Origin: Podarcis raffonei
Taxonomy: Eukaryota > Chordata > Lepidosauria > Squamata > Lacertidae
Length of the DNA stretch: 64,000 nucleotides
Reading direction: 5' to 3'
Assembly (NCBI RefSeq): GCF_027172205.1
Contig: NC_070607.1
Span: forward strand, 69,006,831 to 69,070,830
The notes beneath the pieces were generated by a model that searched no databases, was not told where the DNA came from, and saw only the letters and a program-made list of their open reading frames with translations. The first letter of the stretch is position 1; each line of letters begins with the position of its first letter. Made by a program: the position numbers and the translations under genes. This document shows, one piece after another, positions 42,301-51,929 of this stretch.

Positions 42301-45300
42301 AAATCATCACCTCTGAACTTTCTGAGCCACACTCTTCAGCCCACTTTGTTCCCTAGAATCCAGTGAGTCAGAAGATTTCTGGAGAGACTCAATACCTTTC
42401 TTCATTTGGCTCTCTCTGACCAGAAAATAACCTTCGCTGTTGGAAGGCAGCAGCAACAGCTCCTCAGCCTTCGATCGGCTGATGCCCTCATAGAGCCACC
42501 TGGAAGAGAAGCACACGCCACTGTTACTGCCCAGAACACTTCTCCCATGCAGGCTAAGACTGGATCCTCCAGGGATATGCACTCTTAGGCAGCTCTTGGG
42601 GGGGGCACACATCCTGAACTGCCCTACTGCTGCCCAAATTACTCCCAACCAGACCATTTATATTGCTGCAGCATAAACGAAAGCAGAAACTCCTACCCGT
42701 GAGAGATTTTGGCAACATGGTTGCTGGGAACATAGCAGCCTTTGCCCGTGGTTACTGACTCCACTTTCCACCATTCACCATCTCTGTTAAAAGAAAAGCA
42801 TATTGTAAAGTTGAGCATCAAGACTTCCCAATGACCTCTTCCTTGAAGATCTTCCCTATTCATAATTGAGAACTAGGGAAGGGGGCAGGCCATTACCGTG
42901 ACAAAAATACTTATACTGTTTCCAGCAGCTTTCCTTTTTAAATAACAGGGAGAAAATCTGTTATTGATAGATGGGGATAAATACAACATCGCACTAGAAG
43001 AATGTTCAGTCAGTATAAAGATTTCTGCTTATACAATGGAACATTCTCCCTCTCTCCTCCCCCTGTGCCCTTCTAGGGGTTCCCCCAACCCTTTGGAGCA
43101 GATATGGGGAGGCTGTGGCTGGGAGAGGAGTGGAGGGGAAGTTCCATTGCACAAGCAGAAATCCTTGAGATGAAGGGATTCCTTAGTTGGATAGTACCCA
43201 ATCTTTCTCAGTTTCCTTAGCAGCCCAGATGGATCACACAAAATTTCATCATACAACATGAGGTCTCATGTGCTGGAGACCATCTATGCGAAAATGTATT
43301 TATATACTATTTGTATTTCTGTGGTGACAAATGGTTTCTAAAAATTAAGTTTGACTGGCTGACTTGTTTCTTACATTTGTATACCACCTTTTTCTCCAAT
43401 GAGCTAAAGGTGGTCTACATGGTTCTCCCCTTTCCATTTTCTCCTTACAACACCTCTGTGAGATCGGCTAGGCTGAGGGACTTTGACTGGGCCAAGGTCA
43501 CCCAATGAGCAGGGAATTCAACCACTGGTCTCCCAGGTCATAGTCCAATACTGTTATACCACATTGGCTCTCAATTATCTTTTATATATTTTGTGGAGAC
43601 TCAAGTAGAAGCCAAAGGAACTGGGCCTTAAGCACAAACGACAGCTTAGCCTTTATCACACTTCAAAAAGTCTCAGAGTTCAGGCCAGTTCCACAAGGAC
43701 ACCCTTGTTCCACACCTTCGTGTATGTCTCAAGATGGGTAGGGGGAATTCTGTCATTCATCATCTCAGTGCAAGTACTCACTCAGATAGCAAATTCAGCT
43801 GCTCTCCCATCCACAGTATTGGCTCTGCATGTCCAGAAGGGAAATTACACACAGCAACAGCTATAGGGGTACTCTCACCTACAAGTTAATAAATAAAGAC
43901 ATAGTTAACAAACGACTTACACTCTTTCCATGCTTTGAGCTTCCCTACAATGTAATCTATGTGGGACTGCCCTTGAAGAGTATCAGGAAGCTTCAGGTGT
44001 CCTAGGAGCAGGGTGCACTCTTATTATAACAGCTGCACTGCCTTCTAGTTCATTTCCAGACACAATTCAAAGTGCCCTAAATTCAGGCCCTAAATAGCTT
44101 AGGCTTAGGTCACGGGTGTCAAACACAAGGCCCGCGGGCCGAATCCGGCCCGCCAGACCTCGTCATGTGGCCCGTGTAGCCGTGTAGCCCCAGCCCGCTA
44201 TTAGAAGCCCAGTCGCTTCCCACCCGCCCATCGAACAGGCTGCCAACGCGACGGCGCATGCGCGCGACGAATCCTCCCGCTAACTCCAATATCATAAAGG
44301 AGATCGCTTACCCTAGTGGCCTTTTTTGAACATGCGCGACGTCGGGCGTGCAACTCGCATGCACAGGCGGGGAAGGATTGGGGGGAAAGCCCTGCCGCCG
44401 CCGCCTCTGCGCTTGCGCGCTTAAGTGAGCTTCCAGGGAAAGGAGGCGGAGGTCGCGTGCGCGCCGCCTTCCCCACGCGTGCGTAATAGCCGGCAACCTG
44501 TCAGCGCCCGGCCCGTGGCGCCCGTTTGCCGTTGCTGTGGCAGCCGAGGGGCCCTGCGGGAGGCCCTGGCTGCGAGGTCTGCCGAAGGGACGGAGCCTTC
44601 CAGGAACACGAGTGGCAGCTCAGCCGCTTTCTCCTCATCGTCGCCTTCCCCCTCCCCGCCGCAGCCGCTCACGCTGCTGGTGATGCAGCCCTGCGGCGGG
44701 GACGGGGAGGCGGTGGGCGCCTTGCTGCAGCCCCAGGTGGTGCGGCAGCTGCAGCCACCATCGCGGGGGGCCTCGGAGGCACCCTCAGGCCTCATGGTCT
44801 TCTACGAGCTGGGCCTGGCGGCGGGCGGCGACGCGGACGGCGACGGAGGCGACAGTGCCGGCAGCCCCGGCGGAGGCCTGGAGGATCTGGACGACGAGGA
44901 GGAGGGCGGCGCCCAGTTGGGGGAGGAGGAGGAGGCAGCGGCTGCAAGAGCTGCACCTACAAAGGCTGCAGCGAGACCACCACGCAAGTGGCCAAGCAGC
45001 GCAAGCCCTGGATGTGCAAGAGGCACCGCAACAAGATGTGCAAGGACAAGTACAAGCGCAAGAAGAGCGACCAGGCCTTGGGGGGCGGTGGAAGTGGCGG
45101 AGGCGGAGCTGATGCAGAGGGAAGGCAATTTCAGGAGAGATGGGAAAGTGATAATAGAGTGGACACATAGTCCTACAGATACAACCGGCCCTTTGAGGGT
45201 GACCAAACTGCTGATGCGGCCCCCTATGAATTTGAGTTTGACACCCCTGGCTTAGGTTATTTAGCTGGTACAGGGGCTGCTGTTATTTTTTAGAGCTCTA

Positions 45301-46246
45301 GTTGACTGGGTTTTATGGGTTTTTAGCCTTTCTTTGTTAACTGCCCAGAGAACATTGATGATAAGCCAAGTACAGTAGTACCTCGGGTTACAGACACTTC
45401 AGGTTACAGACTCCGCTAACCCAGAAATAGTACCTCTGGTTAAGAACTTTGCTTCAGGATGAGAACAGAAATCGTGTGGCGGCGGCGGCAGGAGGTCCTA
45501 TTAGCTAAAGTGGCATCTCAGGTTAAGAAAAGTTTCAGGTTAAGAACGGACCTCCAGAAGGAATTAAATTCTTAACCTGAGGTACCACTGTACTGGCAAC
45601 AAATGATCTAAAAGGCTTCCCATACAGAAGCTGTGCAAACCTTCAAATCAACAGAGGCGGCTTCTCTTGACATCCCATTGGTGGCTGGGGCACTGCAAAA
45701 GGCTTATTGATTGTGGGACTCCCTCCCCTGGGAGGTTTGTTTTGCCCCCTCTTGGCTGCCTTCCCCTGCCTGATTAAGACATTCCTGCTTCACCAGTTAG
45801 TTAGCCAGCAAAGCTGAGAAGTGTTTAAACTAGTAGTGGCAGCCAGCATGGTGCCTTCCATATAGGGTTGGGACTTCCAATTCCCATCAGTCCTAGCCAA
45901 CACATCACCAATGGTCAGCAGTGGTAGGAGTTGTAGTCTGAGACTACCCAGAAGGCACCACTTTGATTCTCCCAGTCCTGGATCATCCTTCCCCCACCTG
46001 GTACCTTCCACTGTGCCGATGGTCCCAAGTTAGCAGTCGTCATTCATTTCAGTGGATCTACCCCGAGTAGGACTAGCATTGGATGCAACCCTAAGCTTTC
46101 TCTGTCCAGGGATCGGTAGCACAGAACAACCTCCCACCTTGTGGCCTGACACCACGGCTGAGGCCAAGGGCCTGGCTGTTCTGCACGTTGGACTGTGGGC
46201 TTGGCTGAGTAGCAATCTGCTTCCTTCTGCTGGGCAAACTTCCCAT
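39040..46246 (-). CDS. SLA2: Src-like adaptor 2 (SLAP-2), whole coding gene
   Basis: SLA2 is a membrane-anchored adaptor that recruits CBL to dampen T- and B-cell receptor signalling. Minus-strand coding exons in transcript order: 46246-46138 (or -46153), 43878-43782, 42783-42697, 42499-42396, 42258-42109, 40065-39933, 39484-39355. All have AG/GT borders and joining phases, giving 269 codons (264 with the alternative first donor) plus stop; human is 261. It starts MGSLPSRRK, identical to human, with Gly2 available for myristoylation. Then follow SH3, SH2 with FLVRES (Arg126 the phosphotyrosine pocket) and a tail ending SEDTISEK. It is convergent with PHF20. Intron 1 carries the hAT-RFXAP element. 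SLA (SLAP-1) is a less likely identity because the tail and N-terminus follow SLA2. Confidence 0.96.
39355..39484 (-). CDS. SLA2: SLA2 last coding exon
   Basis: SDLLAENPLAEDSPISLGLR then EAVTSYLLMTEELSSEDT; it corresponds to the human tail LLSEGLRESLSFYISLND. TGA at 39357-39355. Confidence 0.94.
39933..40065 (-). CDS. SLA2: SLA2 coding exon 6
   Basis: EVGDGLCCCLKEPCFIQG completes SH2, and PALNWEEIS starts the tail, matching the human PLNWKELDS. Acceptor AACAG, donor GTATTT. Confidence 0.96.
40885..40975. repeat. CAACTCCCATC-type repeat copy
   Basis: GAACTTCCAACTCCCATCAT and AATGGTCAAGGATGATGAGA, in SLA2 coding intron 5. Confidence 0.5.
41574..41811. mobile_element. Non-autonomous hAT element
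   Basis: 238 bp, CAGGGGTCAGCAACCTAAGG to AACCTTGCCGACCCCTG, flanked by CACTACAG and CACTACCG (one mismatch in the 8-bp duplication). It differs inside from the 10574 and 62729 family. GC-rich interior, no coding capacity. Confidence 0.85.
42109..42258 (-). CDS. SLA2: SLA2 coding exon 5, SH2 second half
   Basis: CYSLSIRHTNHASWDCVKHY, GWLYISPRLTFSSLQELVEY; the SH2 betaD-alphaB part, close to human. Acceptor ATGCAG, donor GTAATT. Confidence 0.98.
42396..42499 (-). CDS. SLA2: SLA2 coding exon 4, SH2 first half
   Basis: GWLYEGISRSKAEELLLLPS and the canonical SH2 signature YFLVRESQ. Acceptor TTCCAG, donor GTATTG. Confidence 0.98.
42697..42783 (-). CDS. SLA2: SLA2 coding exon 3, SH3 second half
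   Basis: DGEWWKVESVTTGKGCYVPS followed by NHVAKISH contains the conserved Trp pair and the YVPSNHV ligand surface of SH3. Acceptor AACAG, donor GTAGGA. Confidence 0.97.
43046..43190. repeat. Unclassified dispersed repeat
   Basis: Contains CCCCCAACCCTTTGGAGCAG and TTCCATTGCACAAGCAGAAA. The same block order is at 3358-3460 and 59885-60015. Confidence 0.4.
43365..43570. repeat. Old interspersed repeat (LINE tail-like)
   Basis: GGCCAAGGTCACCCAATGAG, GTCTCCCAGGTCATAGTCC and CCACATTGGCTCTC form a chain well known from bird and reptile genomes. The exact family is not certain. Confidence 0.4.
43782..43878 (-). CDS. SLA2: SLA2 coding exon 2, SH3 first half
   Basis: STPIAVAVCNFPSGHAEPI then GEQLNLLSE are the opening strands and RT-loop of the SH3 domain. 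Acceptor TTGTAG, donor GTGAGT. Confidence 0.95.
44190..44640 (+). promoter_or_regulatory. CpG-rich segment, probably captured RFXAP 5' flank
   Basis: Dense in CpG (GCGCATGCGCGCGACG, TGCGCTTGCGCGC) in an otherwise AT-rich region, and immediately upstream of the RFXAP coding trace. It has the composition of a CpG-island promoter and 5' UTR. Promoter activity is inference only. Confidence 0.45.
44640..45085 (+). pseudogene. RFXAP: RFXAP first-exon fragment inside hAT element
   Basis: RFXAP is a subunit of the RFX complex (with RFX5 and RFXANK) that binds the X box of MHC class II promoters. Seen here are LTLLVMQPCGG (44668 on; human FTLLVMQPCAG), an acidic run GGGLEDLDDEEEGG (to about 44925) and, from about 44943, SCTYKGCSETTTQVAKQRKP followed by WMCKRHRNKMCKDKYKRKKS and DQAL, the near-invariant RFXAP block. 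The acidic part and the conserved block are in different frames, so one shift lies between them. A Tyr of the block is Cys. Exons for the C-terminal half are absent and the coding trace runs straight into hAT end sequence. It is a fragment and not the working gene. A retrocopy is less likely: there is GC-rich 5' flank, no poly(A), and no downstream exons. Confidence 0.88.
45373..45590. mobile_element. Palindromic DNA element (Tigger-like MITE)
   Basis: 218 bp, CAGTAGTACCTCGGGTTA to TAACCTGAGGTACCACTG, bordered by TA. Related to the piece at 1-173. It lies 116 bp from the hAT-RFXAP element. Confidence 0.75.
45865..45955. repeat. CAACTCCCATC-type repeat copy
   Basis: GGGACTTCCAATTCCCATCA and TAGGAGTTGTAGTCTGAGA form inverted arms round ACCAATGGTCAGCAG. 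Confidence 0.5.
46138..46246 (-). CDS. SLA2: SLA2 first coding exon
   Basis: ATG at 46246-46244. MGSLPSRRKQIATQPSPQ carries the myristoylation start. Two donors keep the frame: AAG|GTGGGA ending the exon at 46138, the better consensus, and CGTG|GTGTCA ending at 46153, which gives the human spacing to the SH3 domain. Confidence 0.93.
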
Positions 46247-47154
46247 CACAGTCTGCCGTCAGCTGGTAGATTTAAGTAATAGTGGTCTGAAATCACAGTA
46301 TTGAGAGAGACCTTTTAACAAGAGAGAAAACAGAGGGTCATCAGCATCAACTTCAAGGTTGCATCCAGCCTCCCATTGAGCTTCCATTCAGTTGCTCACC
46401 AATGATATAAGAGCTTTTTCTACATGCTAAAACTAAATGCTGATCTAGGTTCCCAGCTTGGAGTCCTCTGTCCTTGGCTCCACTCAGTCACATGCTCCAA
46501 AGGACCTTGTGCTCAGCACCTCTTCTATCAGCCATTATCCATCATTTGCTCTGAACTCAGTTATCTGCCAAGTGTTTGAAGTGTCCTTGCACTGTGTTAG
46601 GGAAAGAGGCAAGAAGCCGCAAAGCCATTTGCTGCCTCTTTAAGATGTTACTGGCTTCATCATTGGTTTGGTTATTGATTTGAGTCCGCAAGGCAAGTTA
46701 GCATTAATAGCCCAAGCAAGAATTAGTTAACCCTGGAAATAGACTCAAAATCAGAGGGGTCATGAGGACATAAGCTGGCCTGGCCTGTGAAAACAAGTAG
46801 GAGTGATGCCTCTGTAAAGCATTATAGTCAGGCTAGATTAAGAAGGACTGAAGCCTTGGAGTTGTACTACTCTGCAAGACTGCAGTACCAAGAAAAATAT
46901 GGATCTTTATAGTACAAAGGTACACCATCCTGGTTAAAGGAAACAAAATTGGATGTCTAGAATGCTAGCACTGAGCCCTCCCTTGCCTTCTTTTGTATCT
47001 TTAGCCATGTGAAGTTGGTGGGCAAAAGTGAGCAAAAACCATGAGAAGCGAGTTTAAAAATGAAACTACACTTGCTCAGAGTGTTGTCGTGTTGTTTTTG
47101 TAGTCCATGAAAGCTTATGCAACAATAAATTGCTTAGTCTTTATCCGAGGTATC

Positions 47155-47240
47155 TGATAGCTCAGTCAGTAGGGCATGACACTCGACTAGGTGACCTTTG
47201 GAATCCCTTCCAACTCTACACAATTCTATGATTCTATGTA
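47155..47240 (+). mobile_element. tRNA-Lys-type SINE, internally deleted
   Basis: TAGCTCAGTCAGTAGGGCAT is a tRNA A-box half. It jumps directly to the tail GGTGACCTTTGG and TTCCAACTCTACACAATTCT, with the tail ending in ATTCTATG repeats. The B-box region present at 35998-36134 is missing. Confidence 0.7.
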
Positions 47241-50200
47241 TTTCCTTACTTCATGCATTCATTTTTTGTATAAGAGGGGCCATATTTGGGAAACTGGTGT
47301 AGGAACCCCCAACCACTTTAATCCAGCCTTGAGTTGCCCAGTAGGGGGTGATTAACACTCTTCAGTGAAGACTATCCTACAGTAGAGGTGAACAAATGAG
47401 GAATCTCTGCAGTACAAAACACAGCCAAGTTAGGACATGTCACACTCATTTGAAAAGATGGAACTTATAGCCTTAGCCATAAGTTTGATGTACTCCCAAG
47501 TACTTTGCAAATCAGTTTGGACTGTACTGCTGAGAGCAAATGCCTAGGATGGCAGTGTTAAGATACCATCCATTTCTAACCTGGTTACAATATACACTGG
47601 CTAATCGTGTTTGGAAGTGATGGCTCCACTATCTTTGAAACTTATGTCTCACCCACAGCTTTGAAGCTAAACAGATTACCTATTGATAAAAGAATCTTTG
47701 AGTAGAGTTTAAGTCTGTACTCAGTATGACCAGGCAACAAAGATCAGTTCTGGATCTCAGCCCTGGTGGCCAGTAACATAGCTATCTGCCCCAACAATTA
47801 AAAAAGGCTTTCCTAAAGTTAACCTATAGTGCTGTTTTTTTGTTAGTAGACTAAGCCTCATGGTTACTCTTCACACCTCTGTGGTTTCCACCTTGGTACC
47901 AGGGACATTCAAGGCTCCTCTTTCACTATTCTCCTATTTATCTTAATCCTACAATGAAGCGCACTTCAGCAAAGCATTTATTCACCTACAGTGGCCTCTT
48001 TGCCCCACCAGTCTTCTACTACTATCACCATAAAATCTGCCAAACCCCTGGTTCCATTTCTCAAAAGCATCATGGTCTCTAGCTCCATAACAGTTCCTTC
48101 TGCTCCCAGTGATGCGACTGTGAGCACCACTCACCTGTCTATCCCAGCACCAAATGGCCACAGGCTCTTCAGAAATCACAGCAAGATGGTGATGCGACAA
48201 GAAGAAAGAAGCTCTCTTGCAAAACAGGACCCTTGAGGACAGTTGGTAGGGTGGAGCCCAACCCCAGTTCCCCTGGCTGTAATAGTTTCTGGATAGGAGT
48301 CAGAACACTGGGTCGCATCACTCAATACATAGGGATGCACCAACACAAATCCAGACCTATTCCTTTAATGAACAGTGTCCAAAGATAAACGCACCTGACC
48401 AGATTCTCTGCATTCAGTGCTCTTCAGTAGTTTGAATTTCTTGCTGCAGCGTCTTCCAAGCAACAGGCTGTCCTCTTGTTCTGTACACAAGTAAAATCCA
48501 AGCAGCAGAATCGTCTTGGCCCTTCTTCCCTGAAGCACAGCTTAAGCCAACAGCCGGTGAGTTTGTGCCACTCTTGTTGTTTGACTGCATGTTCTTGAGA
48601 AGAGCCGAATCTCGAGAACCCACAAGCTGCTCAATTTCCTTTTGACGCAAGTGGAAAAATGGTTGGTGTGACAGAAAAAGGGGGGGAGGAAACCACACAG
48701 AAAACAGATGCTTCTACAACCGTGTTTGACTTTATTTTACCACAAAGTAGAGTCAGGTAATTGTAGCAGGCTAGATAGTACCTGTGGACTGGTGGCCAAT
48801 TATGGAGAATGGCCTTTCTTGTCCCCCAAAGGAACACCATTGTTCTAGAATCTAGACAGCCAGGTACACACTGCATGGAATTGCAAGTTTTAAATCCAGA
48901 AAGTGTCTCGTGTAGCGGAGGTGGTTCAGTTTAGAGAACCAAAGGGCATAGATGTGGAGGTGGCATACCTGCCCTGCAGTCTCTTTTCTCCGGCATCTAT
49001 TTTGCAGCCAGGCTCACACCAGGCATCAGAGTCTGACTGAGGGGAAAGGGATGCTGAGAGAGGTTGCAATGGAGAAAGCAGCAGGGAATGTGAGGGCTTT
49101 GCGCTCCTCACAACCTGCCCTGTTTACTCCCTAAAACGGGGCAGCAGGTCCAGGTTTAGCTACCTGGCTCTGCCAGCATCAACCTGCTTGGGCATTTGGT
49201 GGCCGAAGAATACTGCTTTAAGATCATTGGATGAATTAATGTTTTCAATTGCTTTTAGAATGCTTTTGCTTTGTCTTTAAGTGGTACATCTGTTTGCCTC
49301 CCTGGGCTCCTTGGGGAGGGGAGGACTGGATATAAATTCAGTAAATAATGACAACAGCCCTACTTTGGTCCTTAAGCAATGCAGTTGGTTGGTTAGCTTA
49401 TACAAACTTTCATGTGACAGGAGGCCTCAGTACTATTAAGTTCCTGCCTACCTGCCATTTATGAGATTGTATCTTTCACAGCAGCCTAAAATAAACTCCT
49501 ATCACCACCATCATCTCCAGCTGGTGGTGAGTATAGACCTCAGAACCAACCTAACGCCTCACGAAAACAAACAATGGGTGAAACAAAAGTGGAGCAAGTG
49601 GTCAGTGGAATAAACCTATTTTCTGCTCTTTCGGGGCAATACTTGATGGTATAATAACCATTTTATCCAACTATTTTCAAGTTGTTTTCTTACCATGAGA
49701 TGTAGTTCTGATAACACCTCTGCAGTTTCCTCAGTCCCATGGAAAGTAACGTGAGTAGCAAACATCATGAACATTTTCCATGAGCACTCGTATTTCTCTG
49801 TATTTAGAGATCCCGATGAAGCACTTTGTTCCCTGATGTTCCTGTTCAACTAGTCACAGCCCCCAGATTGCTACATCAGGAAGTTTAGATGTCTGATGTA
49901 GATTTCTTTTATATTAAAAAAAAAATCATCCATGGACAAGTGGAGCTTTCTGGCAGTATTAGTCATAAGTATTATGTATGCAAAGACCTCACAGAGCTAC
50001 CCTCAGAATAACGTGAGGCTGCATTTGCGTAGGCAGCACCCAAAGGTCACAAGGGCACATTGAGAAGTAGATGGAGGAATCTGGGTTGATAAGGTGTCAG
50101 ACATATATTCATAACATATTCAAAACAGCCACTCAAAATCATTTTGATCACGAAACCTGAAACCTCCACAATGCTTCTCCATATGGTATATACATCGTAT

Positions 50201-51078
50201 GTACCTTAGCGGATCATTCCAGGCGTTAAGACCTCTGGTACTATCAATTCTGTAATGGTGTGTGTTAAGAGACAAGCAACTCCAATTGTAAATAGCAAGG
50301 GGGTGTACACATTTCAGCAGCAGGCATGGTTTTGTTAACTCCGTCTCGAAAAATTTACTATGTTTATGAAGTTCCATATTAATGCTGTCCCAAGCAGAGA
50401 GAGCCATACTCTCATGTGAGAATTACTTTTGCTCACCATTTTGTTCAATTTGTTGCTTTTTAGTTAAAGAAACCACTCTTTGGGAAAATTAACTTGCACA
50501 ATATAAAAGATCTGGAGGTGGGGAACAGTCAGGGATCTCTGAGAAAACCACACCCACCTGAGGACATTCCCCCCCCCCCGAAGGTCTTTGCCCACCCCCA
50601 CCCCCCAGTGGCAGCATAACTCCTAGTGCATGCTGCTTTCTGTTGTCCATGTGCAATTTTTTTTTGGGGGGGGGGAGAAACTAGTGTGCTTTTCTTTTTT
50701 AATGGACTTTCCTGCATACCTCATGGATCTCTCCACATCTTAAAGGACCCAACAGAGCCTTGTTTCTTTCACATTTCTGGTACTTGCCCAAACTGAAATA
50801 CTAAAGTTTATGAATGGGGACTGTACTAGGTCAAGATGGTGTCATAGCCCTGGGCATGAGTCCAAAGGTGAGCTGGCTAAGCCTGCAGCAGCTGTACTGG
50901 TGCTGGCCTTGAGCTCACGGAGTCCAAGCAAGGAATCTTAAATAGCTGCCTCCTGCCCTGTGCCTGCCCAACAACATGGGGAGTGCATCAGGTGGGAGGC
51001 CACTGAAAGAGAGATTAACACTTATTTTCTAGATGTAGCCCTTTAAGATCCACATTCTTCAGGCCAACAGGGTGGGAA

Positions 51079-51080
<2 letters not shown>

Positions 51081-51121
<41 letters not shown>
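51081..51121. repeat. (TG)n microsatellite
   Basis: About 20 GT units. Confidence 0.95.
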
Positions 51122-51122
<1 letters not shown>

Positions 51123-51269
51123 ACTCATAAGGCCTCAGTAAGAACAATATGCTGGCTTAGAATTATCTTTGGTGTTGTGACTACTGATCTGCCTCATAAC
51201 CATGGGTTCCAGCTCAGAACAAAATATGAAACATCATGAGTAGTCTGGGAAAGAGCAGTTCCCGTAGGG

Positions 51270-51564
51270 CAGGGACGTCCAACTCCCAAGACTCTGCTAT
51301 CTACTCCGGGGGGGGGGGGGCAGGGGGAATCTAGCAATGATCTACACATTTTGGGGGCGAACCCAAAGTTGTTAAGCTTTTTGGGGGGAGCAGGCCAAAG
51401 TTGTTGAACTTTTTTTAGTTTTTGCAATCATGCACCATTGAAGGGAAGAACAAGGGGGCTGGGCCAGATGCTCTTTTTCCCACGGGGAGGGGCACTGTGA
51501 TCAACAGCAATCGACTGCAATCTACCACTATCATCTGGGGGTCGACCTGTCAATCGCGGTGGGG
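51270..51564. mobile_element. Non-autonomous hAT-like element, one end only
   Basis: Begins CAGGGACGTCCAACTCCCAA and contains ATCTGGGGGTCGACCTGTCA and CAATCGCGGTGG near its end. The matching right terminus and a target duplication were not found. Confidence 0.45.
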
Positions 51565-51929
51565 TAAGGGGACTTTCAGCACCGTGTTACCCTTCATTTG
51601 TTCATACTCTTCCCTCCACCACCCCAATCTGAAAATTCTGGATGAAATTTACATGCTATAACTACACAACTTGTGTCTCTTTGATATTTTTATATTATCT
51701 ACACCTCAGTCTCTCTACCATGGCACTCAAAAATATATGCACTGCATAGAAACATTGACAGGACACTAGCTATGCTGTCCATCAGGGTTTTGTGTTTTTG
51801 AACATCGGAGAAACTCACTGTTTCATTTGATGACCAAGTCATTTGATGACAAAATCTGATAGTTCTGAGCTCTGGAAATCAATGGAGACTAGTCCAAACA
51901 TGGAATAAACACACAGAGCCACATTAACA

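Larger units (their letters stand above)
44111..45249 (+). mobile_element. hAT transposon carrying a captured RFXAP exon
   Basis: Left end CACGGGTGTCAAACACAAGG, right end GAGTTTGACACCCCTG (its inverted partner), flanked by a perfect 8-bp duplication GCTTAGGT at 44103-44110 and 45250-45257. The outer 80-90 bp on each side are ordinary hAT sequence (left GCCCGCGGGCCGAATCCGGC; right ACAACCGGCCCTTTGAGGGT). Everything between, about 44200-45160, is CpG-rich and contains host RFXAP coding sequence in the plus direction. No transposase is present, so it needed another hAT to move. It sits in SLA2 intron 1, antisense to SLA2. Confidence 0.9.
46247..51925. other. Interval between SLA2 start and NDRG3 end
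   Basis: It should contain the SLA2 5' UTR and promoter, but no first non-coding exon could be fixed. Recognised items are a SINE at 47155-47240, a (TG)n at 51081-51121 and an hAT-like repeat at 51270-51564. An open frame on the minus strand (48698-48414) has no recognised homologue. No other gene was seen. Confidence 0.4.

Noticed and set aside
44201-45206. Minus-strand open frames over the GC-rich block
   Set aside because: Shadows of GC-rich sequence with Ala/Ser/Cys/Arg bias and no domain.
44425-45255. 276-codon and 214-codon plus-strand open frames as a complete RFXAP or novel gene
   Set aside because: The two recognisable RFXAP blocks are in different frames, later exons are absent, and both frames run into hAT end sequence. 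A captured fragment explains all of this.
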